Of a DNA stretch of 64,000 nucleotides, positions 1 to 9,965 are shown one piece after another (positions within the stretch are counted from its first letter, which is position 1; every line of letters begins with the position of its first letter). The notes below the pieces were generated by a model that saw nothing but the letters and a program-made list of their open reading frames with translations, did no database searches and was not told the DNA's origin. This stretch comes from Thermoplasmata archaeon. GTDB taxonomy: Archaea > Thermoplasmatota > Thermoplasmata > Lutacidiplasmatales > UBA184. The stretch spans positions 276,265 to 340,264 of the forward strand of contig JAKAVQ010000001.1 in assembly GCA_021817245.1 (NCBI GenBank), given 5' to 3'. Made by a program: the position numbers and the translations under genes.

Positions 1-2
1 GG

Positions 3-311
3 AGCGACCGCGAGGCGCTCGAGGTTCCCGCGCTCGGGAAGGTGCTCGCCGGCACGGAGCTATGGGCCCCGGCCGAAGGGTGGGCCGCGCCGCACCGACT
101 GCTGCTCGTCGAGCTCGCCGAAGGGGTGCGGGCCCTGGTCCTGGTCGAAGGCTCCCTGCCCGGACCGGGCGCGATCGTCGTCGTTCGAAGAGAGGGCGAG
201 GTCTACCGCGCCGGAGCGGAACCCCGAAGTCCCCGCGCAGCACCGGGACGCGGGGAGGGGGAATTTCCGAGGGCCGGGGGCGCCGACCCCTCCTTTGAAC
301 CCCCGAGGTGA
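3..311 (+). CDS. C-terminal part of a probable DUF35 OB-fold protein (5' end outside window)
   Basis: The reading frame is open from the left edge to a TGA ending at 311. The visible residues (pattern aPhrLLLVELaeGvRALVLVeG...PGaiVVVrregeVYRA) resemble the OB-fold half of DUF35 acyl-CoA-associated proteins, which usually assist archaeal thiolase and HMG-CoA synthase. The acyl-CoA genes that follow fit this role. After about base 233 the sequence turns into a low-complexity Arg/Pro/Gly tail that runs through the 3' half of the oppositely oriented tRNA-Ser gene, so the tail is probably not a conserved domain. The zinc-ribbon half expected in the family lies outside the window or is absent. The family call is moderate. 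Confidence 0.5.
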   Translation, partial: SDREALEVPALGKVLAGTELWAPAEGWAAPHRLLLVELAEGVRALVLVEGSLPGPGAIVVVRREGEVYRAGAEPRSPRAAPGRGEGEFPRAGGADPSFEPPR

Positions 312-363
312 AACCACCACTGGATTAGCAATCCAGCGCCTTACCGGGCTGGGCTATCCCCGC
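249..363 (-). tRNA. tRNA-Ser (GCU) with a 31-nt intron in the T loop
   Basis: Read on the minus strand from 363. The 7-bp acceptor GCGGGGA pairs perfectly with TCCCCGC (256-250), and the discriminator is G at 249. The D stem is GCC/GGC. The anticodon arm CTGGA-TTGCTAA-TCCAG gives anticodon GCU. A long variable arm (GGTG/CACC core) marks a class II serine tRNA. The T stem GGGGG (304-300) pairs with CCCCC (261-257) only if the 31 bases 293-263 are removed, which restores a 7-nt TTCAAAT loop. The mature length would be 84 nt. No CCA is encoded. A TATA-like box lies at 389-396. Confidence 0.88.
263..293 (-). other. predicted tRNA intron in the T loop (bulge-helix-bulge-like)
   Basis: The 31-nt insert separates TTCAAA from the last T-loop base. 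Around it the RNA can form the T stem (GGGGG/CCCCC), a short UUC/GAA helix, bulges on both strands, and an intron helix GAGGG/CCCUC (292-288 with 273-269). This resembles a relaxed bulge-helix-bulge, the substrate of archaeal splicing endonuclease. The central helix is only 3 bp plus a mismatch, so the exact cut sites are inferred from the need for a 7-nt T loop. Confidence 0.7.
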
Positions 364-387
364 GCGAACCGGGCGAGCCCGGTCCAC

Positions 388-397
388 GCCTTAAGTC
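388..397 (-). promoter_or_regulatory. TATA-like box of tRNA-Ser
   Basis: The minus strand reads GACTTAAGG here, an A/T-rich hexamer in a very GC-rich context, 25-30 bases upstream of the predicted tRNA 5' end at 363. This is the spacing expected for an archaeal TATA box. Confidence 0.5.
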
Positions 398-510
398 TTC
401 GCGCCGGCTTGCACCGAGAGCGTCGACCGCACCGCTCGCAGGCGCACCGGTATTAGAGAACGGTTCCCAGACTTTTTACCAACGGCACGCTCCCCGCGGA
501 TAGGTCCTCC

Positions 511-1473
511 ATGCGGGTCGCAAAGGCTGGGGTCGTGGGTGCGGGGACGATGGGCGCGGCGATCGCCGAGGTGCTCGCCTTCAACGGGATCGAGGTCGTG
601 TTGAAGGACCTCGATTCGGCGCTCGTCGCGAAGGGGCTCGCCAAGGTCCGGTCGATCGTCGACGAGCTCGTGCAGTTCCATGAGGGTAGGGCCGACAAGG
701 AGCTCGAGCGGATCGGCGCCCTGGTCGGTGAGCTCTCCTCCGAGCAGGTCGCCCGCGCCCGACAGAAGCTGGCTCCCAAAGTCACCCGAACTCGCGGTGA
801 CGAGATCGTCGGTTGGGTCCGTGGCACGACCGACTACTCCGCGTTCGCCGACGTCGATCTCGTCGTCGAGGCGGTCTTCGAGCGTACCGAGGTCAAGCGT
901 CCGGTGCTCGAGGCGCTCGATCGGGCCCTTCCGGAACACGCCGTGCTCGGATCGAACACCTCTTCCCTGTCCATCACCCGGCTGGCCCGGGGCCTGTCGC
1001 ATGCGCGCCAGGCGCTCGTGACGCACTTCTTCAATCCGCCGTACACGCTCCCGCTCGTCGAGGTCTCGGGAGGGGTGGAGACCCGCGAGGACGTCGTCAC
1101 GGAGACCATCGACTTCCTCCAGGGCCTGCGGAACCACCGGTACCCTCTCCTGCCGATTCGCGTGAAGGAAGCGCCGGCGTTCGTCGTGAACCGGCTCCTG
1201 ATCCCGGTCCTGAACGAAGCATGCTTCGCGCTCGATGAGAGCCTTGCCTCCTCGCGCGACATCGACGCGGCGATGAAGGCCGGCGCGGGGATGCCGATGG
1301 GCCCGTTCGAGCTCGCGGACATGATCGGCCTCGACGTCTCGCTGGAGGTCGCGGAGACCCTCTTCCGCGAGTTCGGGGACCCCAAGTACCGCCCCTCGCA
1401 CCTTCTCCGCCGGCTGGTCGACGCGGGGCACCTCGGGCGGAAGACCGGCCAAGGGTTCTACGAGTACTCGTGA
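511..1473 (+). CDS. 3-hydroxyacyl-CoA dehydrogenase
   Basis: 320 residues. An NAD-binding Rossmann fold with GAGTMG at 10-15 is followed by the family signature HFFNPP (His about 172, the catalytic base), the NR motif near 227, and a C-terminal helical domain with PMGPFELADMIGLD and GRKTGQGFYEY. The enzyme oxidises L-3-hydroxyacyl-CoA to 3-ketoacyl-CoA in beta-oxidation. It lacks a fused enoyl-CoA hydratase domain, so it is the stand-alone type. It lies 95 bases upstream of an acyl-CoA dehydrogenase on the same strand and probably shares a transcript with it. An A/T-rich stretch at 472-480 is a possible TATA box. Whether the physiological substrate is a fatty acyl chain or a short-chain intermediate such as 3-hydroxybutyryl-CoA cannot be told from sequence. 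Confidence 0.93.
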   Translation: MRVAKAGVVGAGTMGAAIAEVLAFNGIEVVLKDLDSALVAKGLAKVRSIVDELVQFHEGRADKELERIGALVGELSSEQVARARQKLAPKVTRTRGDEIVGWVRGTTDYSAFADVDLVVEAVFERTEVKRPVLEALDRALPEHAVLGSNTSSLSITRLARGLSHARQALVTHFFNPPYTLPLVEVSGGVETREDVVTETIDFLQGLRNHRYPLLPIRVKEAPAFVVNRLLIPVLNEACFALDESLASSRDIDAAMKAGAGMPMGPFELADMIGLDVSLEVAETLFREFGDPKYRPSHLLRRLVDAGHLGRKTGQGFYEYS

Positions 1474-1568
1474 CGCCGCGGGGTGATCGGGTCCGGGGAG
1501 CGTCGATGCGCCGGAACCGAAGGGCTCTCGAGGGGCGCTGCCTTCCCCTCCGGGCCTAGGGGGCGTGC

Positions 1569-3224
1569 ATGGAACCGGATCGGGTCTACGGTCACCTCTC
1601 GAGCGCGTGGGGGAAGAACCACTTCGAGGTCGACGGGCCGCTCCGCGAGATGCTCCGGCACTTCGCGCCCGCTCTCTCGGACCTCCGTCCCCTGGGTGCG
1701 TTCGCGGGGACCGAGCTTTACGAGATCGCCGACTACGTGGACAAGACCGCCCGCCCACGGCTCCTTACCTGGACGGTCCATGGTGAGCGCGTCGACGACA
1801 TCTGGCTCGACCCGAGCGAGCGACGGGTGCTCGAACGGCTGATTCGAGAGTTCCGAGTGAACCGCGCGCCGTACCGCGGAGGCAGCTGGTTCGAACATTA
1901 CGTCGCGATCTATCTCGTGTCGGACCCGGGTCTCGCGTGCATCCTCACGCTCACGAACCAGACGGCGTACGCCCTCCACAAGTACGGCACCGAGCGGCAG
2001 CGTGCGCTCGTGGCGTCCCTGATCGGCGAGTCGGACCCGGTGCGCTTCGGTGCCACCTGGTTCACCGAGATCCAGGGCGGCAGCGACCTCGGGGCGAATC
2101 GGGTCGAGGCCCGGACCGAAGACGGGGTCGTCCGGATCTTGGGCGACACGAAGTACTTCGCGAGCAATGCGGGGCTCGCCGATTACGCCCTCGTCTCCGC
2201 GCGGCCTCGCGGGGCTCCGGCCGGCGCGAAGGGACTCGGCCTGTATCTCGTTCCGAAGCTCACCCGGGATGGCCGACGGAACTATCGCGTCCGCCGACTC
2301 AAGGAGAAGAGCGCGACCCGCAGCGTGCCGACGGGCGAGGTCGAGCTCGTCGACGCGGAAGCGGAGCCGGTCGGGGACCCTTCGAAGGGGATCTACTACC
2401 TCACGGAGAACCTCCTGGTCTCGCGCCTCGCGAACTCGTTCGGCGCGCTCGGGGTCGCCCGCAAGGCGTACCTCGAGGCCTACTACTACGTCCAACGGCG
2501 GACGAGCTTCGGGCGTCGGTTGATCGACCACCCCCTCGTCCGGCGCGACCTGCTCGACCTCGAAGTGGCCATCGAAGGCTCGCTCGCGCTCGCGCTTCGG
2601 GCGGTGGAGCAGTTCGAGCGTTGTCATCGAGAGGCCCCGCCCTATTCGGACGCGTACCATTACGCCCGGCTCCTGACCCACCTCGCGAAGAACCTCACCG
2701 CCGAGGTCGCGGCGGAAACGACCCGAACGGCGATGGAGCTGTTGGGCGGTCTCGGATTCCTCGAGGAGTATCCGCTCGAGCGGCTGCACCGCGAAGCGCT
2801 GGTGCTGCCGATCTGGGAGGGACCCAGCAACATCCAGGCGCTCGACCTCCTCGAGGTGATCGCCAAGAAGCAGGCCCATCGCAGTCTCGAGCAGGAGCTC
2901 GCCTCCGCGGCCCGCGGGGCCACCGACGGGGCCGACGCGCTTGCCGTGGTGGCCGAGCGGACCCAGGACGCGCTCCGTCGGCTCGAGGCCGCGGACGAGG
3001 CGTCCGCGCAGTTTTTCGCGAAGGACACGCTCGGCGTCCTCGGCCACGGGCTTGCCGCGACGTTGCTGGTCGAACTGGGCCGCTGGCAAGGGCGCCCTCG
3101 GTTCACGGAGGTTGGTCGCCTGTACGCGACCCGGTTCGTCGAGCGCTCCGAGTACCCGCTTTCGGCGCTCGAGGCCGCTATGGAGATCTACGCGATCGAC
3201 GCGCTTCCCCCGGAAGGGAGCTGA
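1569..3224 (+). CDS. acyl-CoA dehydrogenase (large, AidB-like subgroup)
   Basis: 551 residues, longer than the usual 380-residue acyl-CoA dehydrogenase and similar in size to AidB/ACAD11-like members. The flavin-binding strand motif ATWFTEIQGGSDLG is present (about 160-173), as is the C-terminal PIWEGPSNIQ signature with the catalytic-base Glu near residue 417. A helical extension follows the family core. The protein should be an FAD enzyme introducing the 2,3 double bond in acyl-CoA and passing electrons to ETF, though no etf genes are in the window. It sits between the 3-hydroxyacyl-CoA dehydrogenase and an SCP2-like gene, in a fatty-acid or short-chain acyl-CoA cluster. Confidence 0.9.
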   Translation: MEPDRVYGHLSSAWGKNHFEVDGPLREMLRHFAPALSDLRPLGAFAGTELYEIADYVDKTARPRLLTWTVHGERVDDIWLDPSERRVLERLIREFRVNRAPYRGGSWFEHYVAIYLVSDPGLACILTLTNQTAYALHKYGTERQRALVASLIGESDPVRFGATWFTEIQGGSDLGANRVEARTEDGVVRILGDTKYFASNAGLADYALVSARPRGAPAGAKGLGLYLVPKLTRDGRRNYRVRRLKEKSATRSVPTGEVELVDAEAEPVGDPSKGIYYLTENLLVSRLANSFGALGVARKAYLEAYYYVQRRTSFGRRLIDHPLVRRDLLDLEVAIEGSLALALRAVEQFERCHREAPPYSDAYHYARLLTHLAKNLTAEVAAETTRTAMELLGGLGFLEEYPLERLHREALVLPIWEGPSNIQALDLLEVIAKKQAHRSLEQELASAARGATDGADALAVVAERTQDALRRLEAADEASAQFFAKDTLGVLGHGLAATLLVELGRWQGRPRFTEVGRLYATRFVERSEYPLSALEAAMEIYAIDALPPEGS

Positions 3225-3348
3225 TCGCGAGGGCGCGCCGGCGCGCGATCCTCCGGGCCCACGCCATCGTCCCCATCGGGCGGCGGGCGACCCCTGGGTT
3301 TCGCCTCCCTACTCCCAAACCTCTTGAAGCCACCCTCCTCGGGGGGAC

Positions 3349-3747
3349 ATGCCATTCCCATCGGCCGAGTGGGCGAGCGCCTACCAGAAGGCCCTGAACG
3401 CGAACACCGCGTACCAGGAGGCCGCCCAGGCCTGGGTCGGGGATATCCTGCTGCTCGTGCGGCCTTCCGAGCCCGACGCCCCGGCCCCGGGGATCCATCT
3501 CGTGCTGGCCCACGGTGAGTGTTCCGCCGCGACGTACTACCCCGACGCCCGGTCGGTGGCGAGCGAGTTCGTTTACGAAGGCTCGCCGGAGAACTGGCAG
3601 CGGCTGATGCGGCGCGAGGTCGATCCGGTGAAGGCGATCCTCGACGGGACCTTCCGCATCAAGGGCAACCTCGCGAAGGCGATGCGGTTCACGCGCGCCG
3701 CGAGGGAGCTGGTCGATACGGTCTCCCGGGTGCCGAACGACGTCTAG
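3349..3747 (+). CDS. SCP2 sterol-transfer-like lipid-binding protein
   Basis: 132 residues. The pattern of a central amphipathic region, a segment with AxxYYPDARSVASEFVYEGSPENWQRLM, and a C-terminal DPVKAILDGTFRIKGNLAKAMRF resembles the SCP2 fold, where the 'G.l.ikGd...a' stretch near the C-terminus is characteristic. Such proteins bind fatty-acyl chains and are often encoded beside acyl-CoA dehydrogenases, as here. No signal peptide or membrane segment is seen, so it should be cytosolic. A strong purine run (GGGGGGA) precedes ATG, and a weak A/T box CTCTTGAAG lies about 26 bases upstream. Confidence 0.75.
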   Translation: MPFPSAEWASAYQKALNANTAYQEAAQAWVGDILLLVRPSEPDAPAPGIHLVLAHGECSAATYYPDARSVASEFVYEGSPENWQRLMRREVDPVKAILDGTFRIKGNLAKAMRFTRAARELVDTVSRVPNDV

Positions 3748-3775
3748 CCCCGGGCCCTCCGGTCGCGTCGGGCCC

Positions 3776-4846
3776 TCAGGAGGACGACGCCGGCCGCGCG
3801 GCGACCGGTGCCGACGGCTTCGCGCTGGCCCCCGGCGGGGAGAGCGGGACCGGTGAGGCACGAGAGACCGGCGGCGGAGGCGGCCGGGGCGGGGGCGGCA
3901 TCAGCCACTGCTTCAGGAACGACAGCAGCCGGCCCCACGACTCCTCGGCCCTCGCAAGGTCGTAGGCCCGAAGATCGCGCGACAAGAAGTCGTGCCGTGC
4001 CCCCTCGATCGTGGCGAACTCGAACGGTGACTTCGTCTCCCCCCGGACCGCTTCGAGCTGACGGCGCGCGCGTGCCGCGGCGGGGTCCCGGCTCCCCGCG
4101 AGGAAGAACAACGGGGCCGTCACGAGATGGCCGAGGCGGGCCGGGCGCACCGGCACGGGATACGCCAGGGCGACCGCCGTGAGCCGAGTGTCCCGGGCGG
4201 CGACCGCGAGGGCGAGGCTCGCGCCGTACGAGGTTCCGAACACCGCGGACTTCGCGGGGTCTACCATCTCGCGTTCTCGGAGGTACTCGAGCGCGTCCCC
4301 ATAGAGCCGCGTGAGCCGTCCGGCGCGCCCGCTCTCGACGGAGACGCCTCCGCGGAGCATCGCCGTGGACCGCAACGCGACAAGATAGCTCGCCCCTACC
4401 CCGTCGACCTTCGTGAGGTCGGGCAGGAGCACCTCGAACCCCTCCCGAGCGAAGCGGATCCCCGCATCGAGCAGCGTGGTCGTGAGCCCGAAGACGTCGG
4501 GAGTCACGAGGACCACGGGATGCTTCACTACCTTCGTGGGGGAGAGGAGGACCGCGGACGCCCTGCCCGAACCGGTCGTCTCCGTCTCGAACCACACCCG
4601 CTCACTTCGGTAGAGCGGGGCCGGGACGCCCGGCTTCTTGTCGGACTTGATCCAGGTCTTGTTGAGGAAATCGAGGACGCAGAGCTTGAAGCGTTCCTTG
4701 TTGAGGACCACGACGGCCTGACGGGTACCGCAGATGTCGCAGACCCCCACCACTCCGCTGCCGAACTCGACCTCGGGCAGGTCGAGGAGCTTGTCGTCGT
4801 CGCGCACCGGCTCGTCGCTCCCTGTCGGCGCGGTCGAGCCCGGCAC
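3776..4846 (-). CDS. alpha/beta hydrolase (dienelactone-hydrolase-like) with N-terminal Cys motif
   Basis: 356 residues. The hydrolase core has the nucleophile elbow GTSYG (Ser206), Asp254 and His285 (GARHDF) as a plausible catalytic triad. Dienelactone hydrolases normally use Cys at the elbow, so this protein is more likely an esterase or thioesterase. The first 60 residues hold CDICG (Cys36, Cys39) and Cys56 with the look of an incomplete zinc ribbon. The C-terminal 45 residues are a Pro/Ala/Ser-rich tail. No signal peptide is seen. The gene follows the PIN-domain gene by only 5 bases and the acyl-CoA ligase on the same strand, suggesting a three-gene operon and perhaps an acyl-CoA or ester substrate. 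Confidence 0.72.
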   Translation of the reverse strand: MPGSTAPTGSDEPVRDDDKLLDLPEVEFGSGVVGVCDICGTRQAVVVLNKERFKLCVLDFLNKTWIKSDKKPGVPAPLYRSERVWFETETTGSGRASAVLLSPTKVVKHPVVLVTPDVFGLTTTLLDAGIRFAREGFEVLLPDLTKVDGVGASYLVALRSTAMLRGGVSVESGRAGRLTRLYGDALEYLREREMVDPAKSAVFGTSYGASLALAVAARDTRLTAVALAYPVPVRPARLGHLVTAPLFFLAGSRDPAAARARRQLEAVRGETKSPFEFATIEGARHDFLSRDLRAYDLARAEESWGRLLSFLKQWLMPPPPRPPPPPVSRASPVPLSPPGASAKPSAPVAARPASSS

Positions 4847-4851
4847 GCGCT

Positions 4852-5256
4852 TTAACGGCTTCGCCGGGGTCGGCCGAGCGAGGGCGGGCGAGCCCGCGGA
4901 ACCCCCGGGAACCGCTCGAGGCGGTGGCGGTCCCGGGGGGCCAGCACGGTGACGCCTTCGGCGACGAGCCGCTCGCGGAGCGCGCGGTCGGCGGTCACGA
5001 CCCAGGCGCCACTACGTCGCGCGCAGAGCAGGACCGCATCGTCCCCGCGACCGGGGGCGCGGACGACCGGGTAGCGGGCGGCGAGCGCGCGGGCGGCCGC
5101 GGCGTCCGGCGTGCGTCGGAGGACGAGCCGGTCGAGTTCCGCGAGGACCGAGGACGGCACCCCGACGGTGCTTCCGGGTTGGATCCGCACGACCTCCGCC
5201 TCGAGCGGGAACCCGGTTCGGATCGGTAGGAAAAGGGCGTTCGCGTCCACGAGCAC
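4852..5256 (-). CDS. PIN-domain protein (probable RNase, VapC/Fcf1-like)
   Basis: About 134 residues from a GTG at 5256. It opens with VLVDANALFLP, the first acidic strand of PIN nucleases. SSVLAELDRL supplies the second acidic residue, DDAVLLCARR the third, and VVTADRALRERL the last, giving the D-E-D-D metal-binding set. No antitoxin-like small gene lies next to it, and the organisation resembles archaeal housekeeping PIN proteins of the Fcf1/Utp23 type more than a VapBC pair. Longer in-frame extension upstream would overlap the ligase gene and is low-complexity, so I rejected it. The C-terminal 15 residues are Arg/Pro-rich. Confidence 0.7.
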   Translation of the reverse strand: MLVDANALFLPIRTGFPLEAEVVRIQPGSTVGVPSSVLAELDRLVLRRTPDAAAARALAARYPVVRAPGRGDDAVLLCARRSGAWVVTADRALRERLVAEGVTVLAPRDRHRLERFPGVPRARPPSLGRPRRSR

Positions 5257-5281
5257 GAGGCGACGCGCGGCGTCGGGGGAC

Positions 5282-7443
<2,162 letters not shown>

Positions 7444-7508
7444 CGAAGGTCATCGCGTTCGGGGGAAGGGGTTGTGCGAGGCGCCGCGTCGGGATCACCG
7501 ACACGGGG

Positions 7509-8924
7509 CTAGAGGGGCCGGGTCCGTTCGCCCTCGGCTCCCACGGCGCCCTTGGTCGGCGTTGGAGCGCTCTCGCTTGACGGGGCTCCCGGCGCGGGTG
7601 TGCTTCCACCGGTTCCGGTGAAGGCGTGGACGGGTGCGCGGGCGCCGTCGGTCCGCCGACGAGCTGCGCCGCGCCACGCAACGGCGCCCAGGACAAGGAT
7701 CCCCGCCCCCACCGCGGCCACGGCCACGACCCCTAGCAGCCCGATGTTGCCGCCTCCCGGAGAGTTCCCGCCGCTGCCCGGTGCGAGTGAATTCGACTCG
7801 GCCTGCGCCTGAGCGACGCTCATCGGCTGGGCCAGGACGGTGGAGCCCGGGTTGTAGGTGGCGGCCGGGAGCGCACTTCCCAGAGCGGCGGTGTTGGTGT
7901 CGAACGCACCGGTGACCGATCCAAACGTGGTCGTCGCTGCCCCGACCTCGGCGCCGTACGGTCCCGAGCTCACGTACAACGACTGGGCACTGATCTCGGA
8001 AGTGCCGAGCGCGTAGGCGTCGAAGCCCAGGGCCGCGCCGCCGAACAGATCGAAGTCATGGGGGACGAAGAAGAATCCGTCGTAGAGGTCGAACGGACCG
8101 CGGACCACGAGCAGGATGCCCGTGCGCTCCAAGTGGTCGGAGAACCGGCTGTAGAGACCGAGCCGGACGCCGGAGAGGTAGACCGGACCGCTCCCGCGCA
8201 GGCTCCCCTCTTTGGACGATTGGCCCGCCCCGCTTGGGCCGCCGATGCCCTGGCTCGACCAGTCCCACGTAAAGTTCCATCCGGCGGAGACGTTGGCGAC
8301 CGCGGTCGAATTCCACAGCCCGACCCCGGTGAGGCTGCGAGGCATGAGCCCCAGCGCCGGGGCGAACGCCACGTTCGCGTGGCCTTGCCCCGACGCTGTG
8401 AGCGATTCGCTTTCCGTGCTGCCGTCACGCGTGAGTTGGAACGACTGGTCGGTCAGTCCCCGGAAGAAGACGGTCGTGTTGACGATGCCGAGGGCGGGGA
8501 CCGTCCGGTTGTTCACGTAGACGGCGGAGGCGTTCGTGAGGTTTGCGAACGCCGCGTCGAGCTCCTGAGCGTGGTAGGAATACCTCGCCGACGCCTGGGG
8601 AGAAGTGAACGTCGCGGTGATGGTGATGCCCACCGTCCGGTTCGCCTCGATCATCGTGGTGTTCGGTCCCGTGGGAGTCTCACGGAAGATCACATCCCAG
8701 CCGAACGACGCGTTCCACGTCACGGTCGCGTTGCCGATCGTCACCGTCCGGTTCGCCCACCCCATCCCTCCGTAGGCCCACGGGATTCCACCGGACACGG
8801 CGGCCACGCTCGAGGACGGGACCAGCGGAGCGGCGCTCGAGAGCGCCGGGAGCGCCAGGAGGGCCACGAAAAGCACCACGCCCGTCGTCGCCGCCCAGCT
8901 CTTCGACCTACCGATCTTCCCCAT
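7509..8924 (-). CDS. secreted membrane-anchored protein of unknown function
   Basis: 471 residues. A cleavable signal peptide is seen at 1-33 (basic MGKIGRSK, hydrophobic core, ending SSAAP). The large middle part is Ser/Thr/Gly/Asn-rich and beta-like with many N-x-S/T sequons. A Gly/Ser linker leads to a C-terminal membrane helix (about 400-425: GLLGVVAVAAVGAGILVLGAVAW) and a short basic cytoplasmic tail. This is the layout of an archaeal cell-surface protein fixed in the membrane by its C-terminus. I recognise no catalytic motif or family. Confidence 0.72.
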   Translation of the reverse strand: MGKIGRSKSWAATTGVVLFVALLALPALSSAAPLVPSSSVAAVSGGIPWAYGGMGWANRTVTIGNATVTWNASFGWDVIFRETPTGPNTTMIEANRTVGITITATFTSPQASARYSYHAQELDAAFANLTNASAVYVNNRTVPALGIVNTTVFFRGLTDQSFQLTRDGSTESESLTASGQGHANVAFAPALGLMPRSLTGVGLWNSTAVANVSAGWNFTWDWSSQGIGGPSGAGQSSKEGSLRGSGPVYLSGVRLGLYSRFSDHLERTGILLVVRGPFDLYDGFFFVPHDFDLFGGAALGFDAYALGTSEISAQSLYVSSGPYGAEVGAATTTFGSVTGAFDTNTAALGSALPAATYNPGSTVLAQPMSVAQAQAESNSLAPGSGGNSPGGGNIGLLGVVAVAAVGAGILVLGAVAWRGAARRRTDGARAPVHAFTGTGGSTPAPGAPSSESAPTPTKGAVGAEGERTRPL

Positions 8925-9012
8925 GCTTCCTTCCGACGAAGGCGGCTCCGTCGAGAGCCCGATGGGCCGAAGCCCCGTGATAAGGGAAGGGCCCGGAAAC
9001 CATCGGAGAATT

Positions 9013-9041
9013 GGACACCGTGCTAAGGTTTAGCATGGTCC
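9013..9041. repeat. inverted repeat with 3-nt loop between two surface/membrane genes
   Basis: TGCTAA (9021-9026), GGT, TTAGCA (9030-9035) is a perfect 6-bp stem, extended imperfectly by flanking ACC/GGT and GG/CC. It lies about 40 bases after the stop of the zinc-finger gene and 90 bases upstream of the secreted-protein gene. It could be a transcript 3' hairpin or an operator. Confidence 0.35.
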
Positions 9042-9077
9042 ATCGCGAGAAGGCGCTATCCCGCGCTCGGCGCCCCT

Positions 9078-9965
9078 TCAGTTCGAGGGGTGAGGTTGAA
9101 CGCGCGCATCGACAAAGCGGGCACAGTCTACGCAGAGCGGCAGATGCCAGCGTCGGATGTTGGCGCGGGAGCACGGGTCGCAGATCGTACGGCCGCAGGA
9201 GACGCAGTCGGTGGAGACGGAGGCGGGCTCGAGGAGCCTTCCACAGCTCACGCACTTTCCGCGAACGGCGCCGCCCTCCCGGGGACCCTCCGCGGGGTCT
9301 CGGGGGCGGCGCGAGGCCGAGGGAACCGAGGAAATTTCCGGGTCGAAGACTCCCTCGTCCGAGCGCGGTGCGGTTCGGGAGATCCCGGACGCCCAGGTCC
9401 GGTCCGTCCGGCGGGGACCGTCGGCGCCGGGGTCCTGCCGGGCCGGTCGCGCTTCGGGAACTGGCCGACCTCCGAGACGGTCGATGCGGGGAAGGCCTCC
9501 GGCGCGCGACTCGAGGTCCCGCTCGGCCTCGTCGATGCGCTGAAGCATGGCCCCGGACTCCGTGTCCAGCTTCGCCGGGGAGGCGCTCCGCGCATCCCGG
9601 TCCGCTTCGACACTCTCATCCCACGGTTCCGTGAAGGTCACGCCCGAGGGCTCGGGCGCGGAGGCGGGGCGTCGCAGCGCATCCTTCGGGGACGTCATTT
9701 CTCGAAGCGCGAGGATCAGGGCTCGCACCTCCTCCCAGTCGGCCCGGGAGGGGTCCGCCGGCGCGCCTTCGGGCGGGCGGTGGTCGGGGTCAGGGACCGC
9801 GTCGGCCGGCAGCACGGCCACAAGGCTCCCGCCGATGCAGAGAACGGCCCCGATGGCGAGAGCCGGCAAGATGAGCGGGATGCGACCGATCGTATCCGAA
9901 GACCGGGTGATGCCGAGAAACAGCCCGATCACGAGCGCGGCGCCCCCAACGAACAGTAGCGGCAT
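9078..9965 (-). CDS. membrane protein with C-terminal double zinc-finger
   Basis: About 295 residues from ATG 9965. Two adjacent membrane helices (about 1-50: PLLFVGGAALVIGLFLG and IPLILPALAIGAVLCIGGSLVAVL) are followed by a long acidic, disordered stretch. The C-terminal 60 residues have four CxxC-type pairs (CVSCG, CVSCGRTICDPC, CVDC), which look like a B-box/FYVE-like or double zinc-ribbon module on the cytoplasmic side. The frame stays open upstream to 10307, but that part is Arg/Gly/Pro-rich and ends inside the TATA box of the divergent gene, so I place the start at 9965. The function is unknown. Confidence 0.65.
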   Translation of the reverse strand: MPLLFVGGAALVIGLFLGITRSSDTIGRIPLILPALAIGAVLCIGGSLVAVLPADAVPDPDHRPPEGAPADPSRADWEEVRALILALREMTSPKDALRRPASAPEPSGVTFTEPWDESVEADRDARSASPAKLDTESGAMLQRIDEAERDLESRAGGLPRIDRLGGRPVPEARPARQDPGADGPRRTDRTWASGISRTAPRSDEGVFDPEISSVPSASRRPRDPAEGPREGGAVRGKCVSCGRLLEPASVSTDCVSCGRTICDPCSRANIRRWHLPLCVDCARFVDARVQPHPSN

